A DNA stretch of 64,000 bases, taken from contig JABDFR010000002.1 of the NCBI GenBank assembly GCA_013286465.1, positions 1-64,000 on the forward strand. The letters run 5' to 3'. The translations under genes and the position numbers were made by a program. Within the stretch, counting starts at the first letter, position 1, and every line of letters starts with the position of its first letter. Below, one piece after another: positions 20,718 through 30,171 of this stretch. The notes beneath the pieces were generated by a model. It was not told the DNA's origin. It worked only from the letters and a program-made list of their open reading frames with translations, and did not search any database. This stretch comes from Acidobacteriota bacterium. Its GTDB lineage: Bacteria > Acidobacteriota > Terriglobia > Acidiferrales > UBA7541.

Positions 20718-21194
20718 TCAGGCCAGCTTGAAGCGCGAGCGCAGTTGGAGTTCGTAGCGCTCCATTTCGCCGCTGTCGGTTTCGTGATCGTAGCCGAGCA
20801 AATGCAGCACGCCGTGCAAAATCAAAATCCGCAATTCGAGAGAAAGCGAGCGGCCCAGGCGCTCGGCATTTCGCCGCGCGACAACCGGCGAGATGGCGAT
20901 ATCGCCCATGTAATCGACGGATTCGGACTTCGCCGCGCGCGCGCGTGTACCGCGTTTCTTCAACCGCCGCAAAATCTTTGCGCCGGCGCCATTGCTGCTT
21001 GCTGGAAACGAGAGCACATCCGTCGAGCCGTGCTTGGCGCGATAGGTGCGATTCCATCGCGCTACATCACCATCCGCAGCGATGCAAACCGTGACGCTAT
21101 CCGCGGGCAAGTGGAAGTGCCGCAGAACGCTTTCCAGGAAGCGCTCAAGCGGCGCAACGGGAACACGTACACGTCTCTGGCGATTGAGTACCAT
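20718..21194 (-). CDS. ybeY: Endoribonuclease YbeY
   Basis: GDIAISPVV and HGVLHLLGYDHE zinc motif; start likely MVLNRQRRVRVP. Confidence 0.92.
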   Translation of the reverse strand: MVLNRQRRVRVPVAPLERFLESVLRHFHLPADSVTVCIAADGDVARWNRTYRAKHGSTDVLSFPASSNGAGAKILRRLKKRGTRARAAKSESVDYMGDIAISPVVARRNAERLGRSLSLELRILILHGVLHLLGYDHETDSGEMERYELQLRSRFKLA

Positions 21195-21204
21195 GGGCGG
21201 ATTT

Positions 21205-22221
21205 TTAGGGTCGCGGAATGCGCGGCAGGATTTCGCGCGCTGCCCCTGCGTTGCCGCGGCCGGGCGTATAGGGTTGGGAGGCGCCGTATTCGTCGTAAGC
21301 TTTGATGATGCGCTGCACCAAGCTGTGGCGCACCACGTCGCGCTCATCAAAATAAACGAAAGAGATGCCATCGATTTTCCCGACGATCTCGATCGCTTCG
21401 ATCAATCCGGAGCGGCGGTCGTTGGGTAGGTCGATCTGCGTGATGTCGCCGGTGATCACCGCTTTGGAATTGAAGCCTAGCCGCGTCAGGAACATTTTCA
21501 TTTGTTCGCTGGTAGTGTTCTGCGCTTCGTCGAGAATCACGAAGGAATCATTCAGCGTTCGCCCGCGCATAAAAGCGAGCGGCGCTACTTCGATGATGCC
21601 CTTCTCGAGGAATCGCTCGAGCTTGTCGGTATCGAGCAGATCGTAGAGCGCGTCATAGAGCGGGCGCATGTACGGATCGACTTTTTCCTGCAGCGTGCCG
21701 GGAAGAAATCCCAGCCGCTCGCCGGCTTCTACGGCAGGCCGCGCCAAAATGATGCGATTCACTTGCTTCGAAAGCAGCGCCGAAACCGCCATCGCCACGG
21801 CAAGATAAGTTTTTCCCGTGCCGCCCGGTCCGACCGCGAACACCATGTCGAAAGATTCGAGCGCTTCCATGTAACGGCGCTGATTCAATCCCTTCGGCGT
21901 GATCTGCTTGCGGCCGATGGCCCGCGGCCCGCGCACCGGCGAAAAAGTCCCGCGCAAAGGCGCTTCGGGCTCGTCGGCAGCCATGCGGATTAACGATTGT
22001 ATTTCGTCGCTGCTCGGCGCCTTTCGGTCGCGCACCAGGTTGTTGTATTCCTTGATCAAGCGCGCCGCTTCCTGCACGCGCGCGCTTTCGCCCACCAGTT
22101 CGATTTTTTCATCGCGCAAATTGGCGGTCACTTGCAACGCGGATTCGAAGAGTTTCAGGTTCTCGTCGAGGGTCCCGCAAAACTCGGAAGCGTCTCCCAG
22201 CAATCGAACAGTCTGTTTCAT
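21205..22221 (-). CDS. PhoH family ATPase
   Basis: 338 aa; [40 protein letters not shown]. Confidence 0.95.
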   Translation of the reverse strand: MKQTVRLLGDASEFCGTLDENLKLFESALQVTANLRDEKIELVGESARVQEAARLIKEYNNLVRDRKAPSSDEIQSLIRMAADEPEAPLRGTFSPVRGPRAIGRKQITPKGLNQRRYMEALESFDMVFAVGPGGTGKTYLAVAMAVSALLSKQVNRIILARPAVEAGERLGFLPGTLQEKVDPYMRPLYDALYDLLDTDKLERFLEKGIIEVAPLAFMRGRTLNDSFVILDEAQNTTSEQMKMFLTRLGFNSKAVITGDITQIDLPNDRRSGLIEAIEIVGKIDGISFVYFDERDVVRHSLVQRIIKAYDEYGASQPYTPGRGNAGAAREILPRIPRP

Positions 22222-22335
22222 CTAGGTTGGCGGCCGAACTCCTTGGGGGTTGGCAACTGGAAAAAGTACTTCATTCAGCGTAGCGCAGGGGCGCGGGAGG
22301 GTCAAGAACGCGCGCCGCCCGGTTTTCGTACGCCG

Positions 22336-22386
22336 TTGACTTGGCACTTTTCCGTAGGGGAGGGCCGGTTTCAGCCCTCCCGCGAG
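22336..22386 (+). repeat. Family C element, left copy
   Basis: GTTGACTTGGCACTTTTCCGTAGGGGAGGGCCGGTTTCAGCCCTCCCGCGA; near-identical inverted copy at 22613-22663. Confidence 0.8.
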
Positions 22387-22612
22387 CGGCGCCTCTCAGC
22401 CGCTCCCCGCCACGCGCCGGGGTAAGCGCATGGTGCCGACGAGCCTTGATCGAGTTAAAGGCAGTCGCGTAACGAAAATTCACCGCACGCGATGGCGACG
22501 TCTCCGGTGGATCGAAAGCGGGAAAGCGCTTATCGCGCGATTTTGGAGATGCGCGAATGTACGTCCCGGTTGATTTGAAATGACCCGACGCGTAGGGACG
22601 CCAACACCGGGC

Positions 22613-22663
22613 GTCGCGGGAGGGCTGAAACCGGCCCTCCCCCACGAAAAAGTGCCAGGTCAG
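22613..22663 (-). repeat. Family C element, right (inverted) copy
   Basis: Minus strand CTGACCTGGCACTTTTTCGTGGGGGAGGGCCGGTTTCAGCCCTCCCGCGA. Confidence 0.8.
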
Positions 22664-22667
22664 CTGC

Positions 22668-23249
22668 CTAACGGTTCGGCGGCGGAAAATCTACTTTGGG
22701 GACTTCGCGGGAGGCTTCAGTGGCTTTGAAATAGGCGTCGTTGCGTTTGAAGCCGGCTATGCTGGCCACTATGTTGTTGGGGAAGAGGCCTATGTAGGTG
22801 TTGTAGTCCTGGATGGCGTCGTTGTAACGCTGGCGTTCCACGGCTATGCGATTTTCGGTACCGGCTAGTTCGTCTTGCAGCTTCAGGAAGCTTTCGTTGG
22901 ATTTTAGTTGCGGATAATTTTCTACGATTACTAGGAGGCGGCCTAGTGCGCCGTCGAGTTGGCCGTTGGCGGCGATGCGATCTTCTGGGGATTTTGCGCC
23001 GAGTAATGCGGCGCGGGCGGCGTCCACATCGTGGAAGACGGTTTGTTCTTGCGCGGCGATGCCCTTTACCGTAGCGACTAGATTGGGGATCAGGTCGGCG
23101 CGGCGTTGCAGGACATTGTCTACCTGGGCCCAGGCGGAATGGATGGTCTCGGTTTTGCGCACCATCTGATTGCGGCGGCCGGCGTACATTCCGCCGAGCA
23201 GCACTACGATCAGCACCAGAACGATTAGAACGATGACCGATTTTTTCAT
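22668..23249 (-). CDS. LemA family protein
   Basis: 193 aa; single N-terminal TM, RNQMVRKTETIHSAWAQVDNVLQRRADLIPNLVATVKG, YNTYIGLFPNNIVA. Confidence 0.95.
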   Translation of the reverse strand: MKKSVIVLIVLVLIVVLLGGMYAGRRNQMVRKTETIHSAWAQVDNVLQRRADLIPNLVATVKGIAAQEQTVFHDVDAARAALLGAKSPEDRIAANGQLDGALGRLLVIVENYPQLKSNESFLKLQDELAGTENRIAVERQRYNDAIQDYNTYIGLFPNNIVASIAGFKRNDAYFKATEASREVPKVDFPPPNR

Positions 23250-23304
23250 GCCGTTTCCTCCGGGCGTCTGGGGCGATACGGTAACACAATTCTGCTGCAG
23301 GCCA

Positions 23305-24087
23305 TCAGCGGCGCGGTTGGAAGCGGCGGTCTACTTCGTCGGTGATTAGTTGGACTAGTTCTAGATAGCCGTGGAGAGTGGCTTCTACGTCGATTTCGGA
23401 TTCTTTCTTTTTGTTATCGCGGATATCGAGGACGGTTAGGAACGGAGCTGGATCGCCGCCTACCAGATGCGCGGCGCCTTCGATGGCTTCGCGCGTGGTT
23501 TTCGGCGGAGGTTCGCCGATACCGAGCAGGGCGTGGCGAAAAAGAGTGGCGAAAGAAGAGATCGAGCCGGTCATTAATGCCAGCGAATCGCGTTTCTTTT
23601 CGGGTGCGGATAAAATCGCGCGGCGCAGGCGCACCCAGTTAGTGCGCAGCTCGCGTTCCACTTGCAGGCGATGCAGCCAGGTGGGCACTTCGAAATTGAC
23701 GAAGGGATCGTCGCCGTAGAGAGTGCGGTGATTGCCTACGATATCCAGCAGCTCGATGGCGAAAATATCGGCGCTGCGATGCAGTTCGTCGATGGTGAAG
23801 ACCAGAGGCGGGGCTTGATTTTGTTTCAGCCACCAGGCTACGGCTGGGCGTAGGGCTTCTAGATCGGTCGCGCCGGTGTGTTCGACCAGGCAGAGGATAT
23901 TTAGATCGGAGCGGCCGGCGGCGAATTCGCCCGTCACCGCGGACCCGTAGAGCACTACTGATTTTAGATTCGGGCCGGCTGCGCTTTTCAATTGGTCGAT
24001 TAGGTCTACGAATACTTTTTCCATTCGGGGCTCTTTGATTGCAGTAGTCGGGCGCTCGATTTTTTCCTTGAAATTTGACTGGTGCAA
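23305..24087 (-). CDS. Nucleotidyltransferase-domain protein
   Basis: VVLYGSAVTGEFAAGRSDLNILCLVE (GS-x-D motif), 260 aa; start may be internal. Confidence 0.75.
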   Translation of the reverse strand: MHQSNFKEKIERPTTAIKEPRMEKVFVDLIDQLKSAAGPNLKSVVLYGSAVTGEFAAGRSDLNILCLVEHTGATDLEALRPAVAWWLKQNQAPPLVFTIDELHRSADIFAIELLDIVGNHRTLYGDDPFVNFEVPTWLHRLQVERELRTNWVRLRRAILSAPEKKRDSLALMTGSISSFATLFRHALLGIGEPPPKTTREAIEGAAHLVGGDPAPFLTVLDIRDNKKKESEIDVEATLHGYLELVQLITDEVDRRFQPRR

Positions 24088-24171
24088 AATACCACATCAA
24101 ATGCGGGCCGAACTGCGGAAGGGCTTCCGCCAAACAGCCGGCGGACAGGAAAGCACCCTCCCCTGCAAGTG

Positions 24172-24981
24172 CTACCAGCTGCCGCTGGCGCCGCCGCCGC
24201 CGAAGGAGCCTCCGCCGAAACCGCCAAAGCCTCCGCCACCGCCTCCTCCGCCGCCGCCCCAGGAGCCGCCGCTGCTGAAGCCGCCACCGCCGAATCCTCC
24301 GCCGCCGAAGAACCACGGGCCTACGAAGCCACCTCCGCGCCGACCGCCACGAGCGTTCCTGCGTACCCGGAGGATCATTCCTACAATCCAGAACAGAATA
24401 ACAATGCCCCAGACTATGGCCGTTGGGTTTATCCCTCGCGAACTTTTTTGCGCGGGTGCGCTGGCGGGAACTTCCGACGGCGTTGCCAGCGTGATTTTTT
24501 GATCGGCGGCTATGGTTTCGGCTACTCGTTGGGTCATCAGCATTACCGCGCCGTTGTAATTGCCATCGCGCAGTAGCGGCACCGCCTCGCGGCCGATCGA
24601 GCCTACTTTGCCGTCGGGCAGAATTGCTTCGAGTCCGTAGCCGACCTCGATTCGATATTTGCGCTCCGAGGGCGCCAAGAGAATTAGCACGCCGCGCTTG
24701 TTCCCCTTTGGTCCAATTCCCCAGCCCATGGCCAGATCGATCGAGAACTGATCCACCGTCTCCCCGTTGAGTGAATTGACGGTGACGATGGCGATTTGCG
24801 CGTGGGCCTTTTGGTCGATCTCCCCGCAGAGCGTTTCGATCTTTTGCTTGGTTTCGAGATTGAGAACGCCGGCAAAATCGTTTACGTAGCCTTGCGGAGA
24901 AAGTTTGAGCGTCTTTGAAGGCTGCTGCGCGCCGACAAGCAGCACACCCAAAAGAATCACAACGATACGAAGTGAGCGCAT
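24172..24981 (-). CDS. TPM-domain (YgcG-like) protein with Gly-rich C-terminus
   Basis: YVNDFAGVLNLETKQKIETLCGEIDQKAHAQIAIVTVNSL, RKYRIEVGYGLEAILPDGKVGSIGR, GGGG tail. Confidence 0.92.
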   Translation of the reverse strand: MRSLRIVVILLGVLLVGAQQPSKTLKLSPQGYVNDFAGVLNLETKQKIETLCGEIDQKAHAQIAIVTVNSLNGETVDQFSIDLAMGWGIGPKGNKRGVLILLAPSERKYRIEVGYGLEAILPDGKVGSIGREAVPLLRDGNYNGAVMLMTQRVAETIAADQKITLATPSEVPASAPAQKSSRGINPTAIVWGIVILFWIVGMILRVRRNARGGRRGGGFVGPWFFGGGGFGGGGFSSGGSWGGGGGGGGGGFGGFGGGSFGGGGASGSW

Positions 24982-25238
24982 GCGCCTCAGATTCTAGGCC
25001 GTCGACTGCTTCCGCGCAAATTCCAGGGTCGCTGTTTCCGTACAGGCCCAAAATCTGGCCCTTCGTACTATCCGCTTCACAACTTGCTTTCGATAGACTT
25101 GGAGGTAGACCTGGGACGCAGAGGCAAATAACATCATTCGCACCGTCAGGGGCTTCACACGACGTAATTTAGCTTGGGACGCTGCGGCCGAAGCCGCGCC
25201 CGCGTAACAGCCCACTTTCTCTCGCTCAAAGGAGCACC

Positions 25239-28200
25239 ATGCACCGAAGATTCGTCTTGGGATACGCCGCGCTCGCCGCTGTAACTATTCTCCTGATCTT
25301 GAGCTTCCCAGGCGCCGCACAGGCACAGGTCGCGAATTCCGCGCGGCCCTTGATCACCGAGAAAGTGAGCGACGCGAAGCTCGTTACGCTCGCCGGCAAT
25401 ACGCGCCCCGAAGCCACTGCCGCAAACGATCTCGGCATGCTCGCCTGGGATGCGCCTATGGAGCACATGCTGCTGCAACTGAAGCGCTCCCCCGAACAGG
25501 AACAAGCGTTGGACAAGTTTATCGATGAACTGCACACGCCCGGCTCCCCGAATTATCACAACTGGATCAGCGCCCAAGAATTCGGCCAGCGATTCGGCCT
25601 GGCACCACAGGACCTGGCTGCCATTACCGGCTGGCTCGAGACCCACGGCTTCGTGATCAATGTGGTTTATCCCAGCGGCATGATGATCGATTTTTCCGGC
25701 AAGGCCGGACAGGTCCGCGAAGCTTTCGGCACCGAGATTCATAGCCTGGAAGTGAACGGTGTGAGGCATTTCGCGAACTTCAGCGATCCGAAGATCCCTG
25801 CGGCACTGGCGCCCGCGGTGGTGGGTATCGTTTCCCTGCACGATTTCTCGCCGCATACGATGCACAAAATGCGCAGCGCGCCGGCTTATACGCTTTCCTC
25901 GGATTCGCAGGCGGTCGTGCCGGCCGATCTGGCCACGATTTACAACTTGACTCCGGTGTTCAACTCCGGGATTTCCGGGCAGGGCCAGACGGTGGTGGTG
26001 ATTGAAGATACCAACGTGTACAGCACCGCGGACTGGACTACGTTCCGCAGCACGTTTGGGCTTTCCGGATTTACTGCGGGATCGTTCACGCAGGTGCATC
26101 CGGCGCCGCCTACCGGCAGCAACAATTGCGGCAATCCGGGCGTTCTCGTCGGAAACGATGGCGAGGCGATTTTGGATGCGGAGTACGCCAGCGCTGCGGC
26201 GCCGAGCGCAGCGATTGAGCTCGCATCGTGCACCGATACCTCCACATTCGGCGGACTGATCGCGCTGCAGAATTTGCTGAATGAGAGCGCGACGCCGCCT
26301 GCGGTTGTCAGTATTAGTTATGGCGAATGTGAAGCGGTGAATGGGTTGGCGGCGAATGCTTCTTTTAGTTCTGTTTATCAGCAGGGGGTAACGGAGGGCG
26401 TCTCGATTTTCGTTTCGGCGGGCGACGAGGGCGCGGCTAGCTGCGACGCCGATCAAACGAATTCTACGCATGGAATCGGAGTGAGCGGATTCGCTTCGAC
26501 ACCTTATAACGTCGCGGTAGGTGGCACTGATTTTGGGGATTCATTCGCTGGGACCAACAGCACTTATTGGAATTCGACGAACACGGCTACGTTTGGTTCG
26601 GCGAAATCTTATGTTCCGGAAATTCCTTGGAATGATTCCTGCGCGGGGGCGCTGCTCTCCAGCCTGGAAGGATTTGATACGCCTTACGGCACGGCGGGAT
26701 TCTGCAATAGCACTACCGGGGCGTCTTTTCGCACTACGGCATCGGGGAGCGGCGGGCCGAGCGGTTGCGCTACCGGAGCGGCGAGTACCGGCGGCGTTGT
26801 GAGCGGCACTTGCGCTGGCTGGGCCAAGCCTTCGTGGCAGACGTTGGTGGGCGTGCCTGGCGATGGAGTGCGCGATATGCCGGACGTATCCCTCTTCTCG
26901 GCGAACGGAGTGTGGGGACATTATTACGTGTTCTGCTATTCCGATCCCGCCAGCGGGGCCGGCGGCGCACCGTGTACCGGAGCGCCTAGTGGATGGTCGG
27001 GGGCCGGCGGGACTTCGTTTGCTTCGCCGATTATTGCCGGATTTCAGGCCTTAGTTAATCAGAAGACGGGATCGCGGCAGGGGAATCCGAATCCTACTTA
27101 TTACAGCCTGGCTGCTACCGAATTCGGCGCGAGCGGAGACGCTTCTTGCAATTCGACACTGGGCAACGGCGTGGCGAGCACCTGCATTTTTTATGACGTG
27201 ACACAGGGCGATATGGATGTGAATTGCACGGGGACGCATAACTGCTACAAGCCTTCGGGAACGTACGGCGTGCTTTCCACTTCGAATACTGCTTACGATC
27301 CGGCATACGGCACGACTACCGGTTGGGATTTTGCCACCGGCATCGGCACGCTAAACGTGGCCAACTTGGTGAACGCATGGCCGGGGTCGGGTACGCCGAA
27401 TTTTTCGCTTTCTTCTTCTCCTTCAAGCGTGACGATTACTCAGGGCGGCGCGGGCGGCACGAGCACGATTTCGATTGCGCCTACGAATGGGTTTAGTGGC
27501 AGCGTTACTTTTTCGGCGTCGGGTCTGCCGAGTGGAGTGACCGCCGCGTTCAACCCAAATCCTTCTACTAGCTCCACGACGCTTACTTTGACCGCCAGCG
27601 CATCCGCAACTACCGGCGCGGCGACCGTCACGATCACCGGCACCTCGGGAAGCCTCACGCACACGACGTCGGTGAGTCTGACCGTAAACGCCTCGGCGAA
27701 TCCCAACTTTACACTCGCCGCTTTACCAACTAGCGTGACGATCACGCAAGGCGGCGCAGGCGGCACGAGCACGATTACCGTCACTCCGCAGAATGGCTTT
27801 ACGGGCAGCGTCACCATGTCCGCCAGCGGATTGCCCAGCGGCGTAACGGCAGCCTTCAGCCCCAATCCAGCCACCAGCACGAGCACACTCACGCTCACGG
27901 CGAGCGGCGCAGCCACAACCGGCGCGGCAACCGTGACCATCACCGGCACGTCGGGAAGCCTGACGCATACGGCAACGGTGAGCCTCACGGTGAACGCGGC
28001 GCCGAATTTCTCGCTGGCTGCGTCGCCTACGAGCGTAACGATTACGCAGGGCGGAGCGGGCGGCACGAGCACGATCACAATCACGAAGCTGAATGGATTC
28101 AGCGGCAGCGTGACGATGTCTGCGTCAGGATTGCCCAGTGGCGTGACCGCGGCTTTCAGCCCGAATCCGGGGACCACTACCAGCAAGCTGACTTTAACGG

Positions 28201-29222
28201 CCAGCGCTACTGCGACGACCGGCACCGCTACCGTGACGATTACGGGAACTTCCGGCAGTTTGACGCATACGACGACAGTGAGCCTGACCGTGAATGCGAC
28301 GCCGAACTTCGCGCTCTCTGCTTCACCGAACAGTTTGACGATCGCGCGCAACTCTAGCGGCGCGAGTACCATTACCATCACACCGCAGAATGGTTTTGCC
28401 GGCAGTGTGACATTTGCGGCTTCCGGTTTGCCTACCGGTGTGTCGGCGGCCTTCAGCCCGAATCCAGGGACAACTTCCAGCACGTTAACCATGAAGGCGA
28501 GCGCTTTCGCCGGGGCCAGCAGTTCGACGGTGACCATCACTGGAACTTCGGGCACTCTGTCGCACACGACGACGGTCAGCCTGACGGTGACGACGGGAGC
28601 GGCGGCGAATTTCTCGTTAGCGGCATCGCCGAGCAGCGTGGCGATTACGCAAGGCGGAGCGGGCGGGACCAGCACCGTCACGATTACGAAGCTGAATGGA
28701 TTTAGCGGCAGCGTGACGATGTCCGCCTCGGGATTGCCGGCCGGCGTCACCGCGGTCTTCAGCCCGAATCCGGCCACTGCGACGAGTACGCTCACATTGA
28801 CGGCGAGTTCGAGCGCGACTACCGGTACATCCACGGTGACGCTCACCGGAACATCCGGCACTTTGGTGCATACGGCCACGGTCAGCCTGACAGTAAGCGT
28901 GTCTTCGAGTCCCAATTTCACTCTGACGGCTTCGCCGGCTAGCGTGAGCATCGCCAAGGGATCGCATGGAGCTACGACGGTCACGATTCATCCGACTGGT
29001 GGATTTACCGGCGCGGTGACGCTCTCGGCTGCGGGAATGGGGGCGGGCACGACGGCTGCGTTTGGCACGAATCCCGCGACGGGGACTAGTGTGCTGACGT
29101 TTACTGCGAGCAGTACGGCGACTACGGGAACATTTCCCATCACGATTACCGGGAAGTCGGGTAGCTTGACGCAGACTACGACGGTTAGTGTGGTCGTGCG
29201 GGCTGGATTGGGGTTGTTCTAG
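25239..29222 (+). CDS. Secreted S53 (sedolisin/kumamolisin-like) peptidase with C-terminal Ig-like repeats
   Basis: 1327 aa; signal peptide, pro-domain (YHNWISAQEFGQRFGLAPQDLAAITGWL), catalytic region NDGEAILDAEYASAAAP and GGTSFASPIIAGFQALVNQ, then six ~100-aa repeats. Confidence 0.93.
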   Translation: MHRRFVLGYAALAAVTILLILSFPGAAQAQVANSARPLITEKVSDAKLVTLAGNTRPEATAANDLGMLAWDAPMEHMLLQLKRSPEQEQALDKFIDELHTPGSPNYHNWISAQEFGQRFGLAPQDLAAITGWLETHGFVINVVYPSGMMIDFSGKAGQVREAFGTEIHSLEVNGVRHFANFSDPKIPAALAPAVVGIVSLHDFSPHTMHKMRSAPAYTLSSDSQAVVPADLATIYNLTPVFNSGISGQGQTVVVIEDTNVYSTADWTTFRSTFGLSGFTAGSFTQVHPAPPTGSNNCGNPGVLVGNDGEAILDAEYASAAAPSAAIELASCTDTSTFGGLIALQNLLNESATPPAVVSISYGECEAVNGLAANASFSSVYQQGVTEGVSIFVSAGDEGAASCDADQTNSTHGIGVSGFASTPYNVAVGGTDFGDSFAGTNSTYWNSTNTATFGSAKSYVPEIPWNDSCAGALLSSLEGFDTPYGTAGFCNSTTGASFRTTASGSGGPSGCATGAASTGGVVSGTCAGWAKPSWQTLVGVPGDGVRDMPDVSLFSANGVWGHYYVFCYSDPASGAGGAPCTGAPSGWSGAGGTSFASPIIAGFQALVNQKTGSRQGNPNPTYYSLAATEFGASGDASCNSTLGNGVASTCIFYDVTQGDMDVNCTGTHNCYKPSGTYGVLSTSNTAYDPAYGTTTGWDFATGIGTLNVANLVNAWPGSGTPNFSLSSSPSSVTITQGGAGGTSTISIAPTNGFSGSVTFSASGLPSGVTAAFNPNPSTSSTTLTLTASASATTGAATVTITGTSGSLTHTTSVSLTVNASANPNFTLAALPTSVTITQGGAGGTSTITVTPQNGFTGSVTMSASGLPSGVTAAFSPNPATSTSTLTLTASGAATTGAATVTITGTSGSLTHTATVSLTVNAAPNFSLAASPTSVTITQGGAGGTSTITITKLNGFSGSVTMSASGLPSGVTAAFSPNPGTTTSKLTLTASATATTGTATVTITGTSGSLTHTTTVSLTVNATPNFALSASPNSLTIARNSSGASTITITPQNGFAGSVTFAASGLPTGVSAAFSPNPGTTSSTLTMKASAFAGASSSTVTITGTSGTLSHTTTVSLTVTTGAAANFSLAASPSSVAITQGGAGGTSTVTITKLNGFSGSVTMSASGLPAGVTAVFSPNPATATSTLTLTASSSATTGTSTVTLTGTSGTLVHTATVSLTVSVSSSPNFTLTASPASVSIAKGSHGATTVTIHPTGGFTGAVTLSAAGMGAGTTAAFGTNPATGTSVLTFTASSTATTGTFPITITGKSGSLTQTTTVSVVVRAGLGLF
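27396..29219 (+). repeat. Six tandem ~300-bp coding repeats within the protease gene
   Basis: Repeated NFSLAASPTSVTITQGGAGGTSTITIT...GFSGSVTMSASGLPSGVTAAFSPNP...TVTITGTSGSLTHTTTVSLTV. Confidence 0.9.
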
Positions 29223-29321
29223 TTTTTTGGGATGGGTGCGGGCGCAGTTTGTTCTGCGGCGAAGATTTTTTGATTTACGTTGATGGCGTCGTTTTTGAAT
29301 TGGATTTATTCGATTGGTGCG

Positions 29322-29411
29322 TGGTCCCCAGCGCTAAAGCGCATTCTTGAACGCGATGCTTGTTCGTCGCGCTGACGCGCTCCTCCCCCACATAAATGTG
29401 GGGGCTCCCAC
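29322..29411 (-). repeat. Palindromic repeat family B copy B2
   Basis: Minus strand GGTGGGAGCCCCCACATTTATGTGGGGGAGGAGCGCGTCAGCGCG...AATGCGCTTTAGCGCTGGGGA. Confidence 0.8.
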
Positions 29412-29543
29412 CGAAAACCCACGGCCAAACCGGGCCTCCGCCGCGGCGGACCGGCCCCTACTACCGGTGCAGACCCCGACCCTTGTAGGAGCCACGGATG
29501 GCATCTGATGAGGTTTCGACGCGGCGTGCGGGCGCGCGCGAAA

Positions 29544-29572
29544 TTGACAATGATGGTGGCGTCCGGTAATTT
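29544..29572 (+). promoter_or_regulatory. Sigma-70-type promoter for rpsT
   Basis: TTGACA-17 bp-TAATTT, 35 bp before rpsT. Confidence 0.6.
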
Positions 29573-29606
29573 AGTTCATTCGACTATTCGACTAAGGAGC
29601 GTTTGA

Positions 29607-29909
29607 ATGCCGCAGGGCACGCCGATCAAGCACAAGAAGAAGAGCAAGTCCGTACTGAAGAATATCCGCCAGACGGAGACGCGCACGATCATGAATCGGG
29701 TGAATCGCACGCGAGTGCGCTCTGCCATTCGCCGCTTGCGCGCCGCGCTGGCCGCCGGGGACGTCGATGCGGCACAGAAGCTCGTAGGCCCAACATTTTC
29801 GGAAGTGGATCGCTCGATCCGGAAAAATATCCTCCCGGAAAATACCGCCAATCGCTACAAGTCGCGCCTGACCATCGCGCTAAACGCGCTCCGCGCGAAG
29901 AAAAAGTAG
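29607..29909 (+). CDS. rpsT: 30S ribosomal protein S20
   Basis: 100 aa; MPQGTPIKHKKKSKSVLKNIRQTETRTIMNRVNRTRVRSAIRRL. Confidence 0.95.
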   Translation: MPQGTPIKHKKKSKSVLKNIRQTETRTIMNRVNRTRVRSAIRRLRAALAAGDVDAAQKLVGPTFSEVDRSIRKNILPENTANRYKSRLTIALNALRAKKK

Positions 29910-29939
29910 CGCCGGCGTCCCTGCCGGCATCTTGCGACC
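29906..29939 (+). repeat. REP-like family A copy A3 (contains rpsT stop codon)
   Basis: GTAGCGCCGGCGTCCCTGCCGGCATCTTGCGACC. Confidence 0.85.
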
Positions 29940-29996
29940 ACAAATCTAGCCAAGGCCTAAAGCTGCGGCCGGACCGCCGAGACATCGATAGGTTTC

Positions 29997-30062
29997 GTAG
30001 CGCCGGCGTCCCGCCGGCTCTTTCGAGCAAATTCCCGCCACGGGCAACAGTCACGGACGGAC
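29997..30062 (+). repeat. REP-like family A copy A4 (extended form)
   Basis: GTAGCGCCGGCGTCCCGCCGGCTCTTTCGAGCAAATTCCCGCCACGGGCAACAGTCACGGACGGAC. Confidence 0.85.
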
Positions 30063-30137
30063 GAATTAATTAATCAAATTGGTTCCGTAATTTACGGATT
30101 GCGCCGTCCACAATTGTGGCCGTAGCTGAAACTCGCA

Positions 30138-30170
30138 GTCGTAAGCTGCCGGCAGGGACGCCGTCGCTAC
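30138..30170 (-). repeat. REP-like family A copy A5, immediately after holA stop
   Basis: Minus strand GTAGCGACGGCGTCCCTGCCGGCAGCTTACGAC. Confidence 0.85.
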
Positions 30171-30171
30171 T

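Noticed and set aside
22271-22645. 124-aa minus ORF (MGEGRFQPSRDARC...)
   Set aside because: Falls in the family C inverted-repeat region; the coding look comes from the repeat arms, as the similar GEGRFQPSR on the opposite-strand ORF shows.
24172-24340. Pro/Arg-rich + strand ORFs over the Gly-rich tail
   Set aside because: Reverse-complement artefact of the poly-Gly C-terminus of the TPM-domain protein.
23639-25051. 470-aa Arg-rich minus ORF
   Set aside because: Out-of-frame overlap with the TPM-domain and nucleotidyltransferase genes, which have clear motifs in another frame.
25155-26471. 438-aa minus ORF
   Set aside because: Antisense to the protease pro-domain and catalytic region; no coherent domain.
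27440-28984. 514-aa antisense ORF (Val/Pro-rich, periodic) opposite the protease repeats
   Set aside because: It mirrors the tandem Ig-like repeats on the + strand. Lack of stops follows from codon bias of the repeated units, and the + strand product is clearly a real S53 protease.
27396-29219. Possible CRISPR-like or tandem DNA array
   Set aside because: The ~300-bp period is in frame and encodes protein repeats; no short direct repeats with unique spacers.
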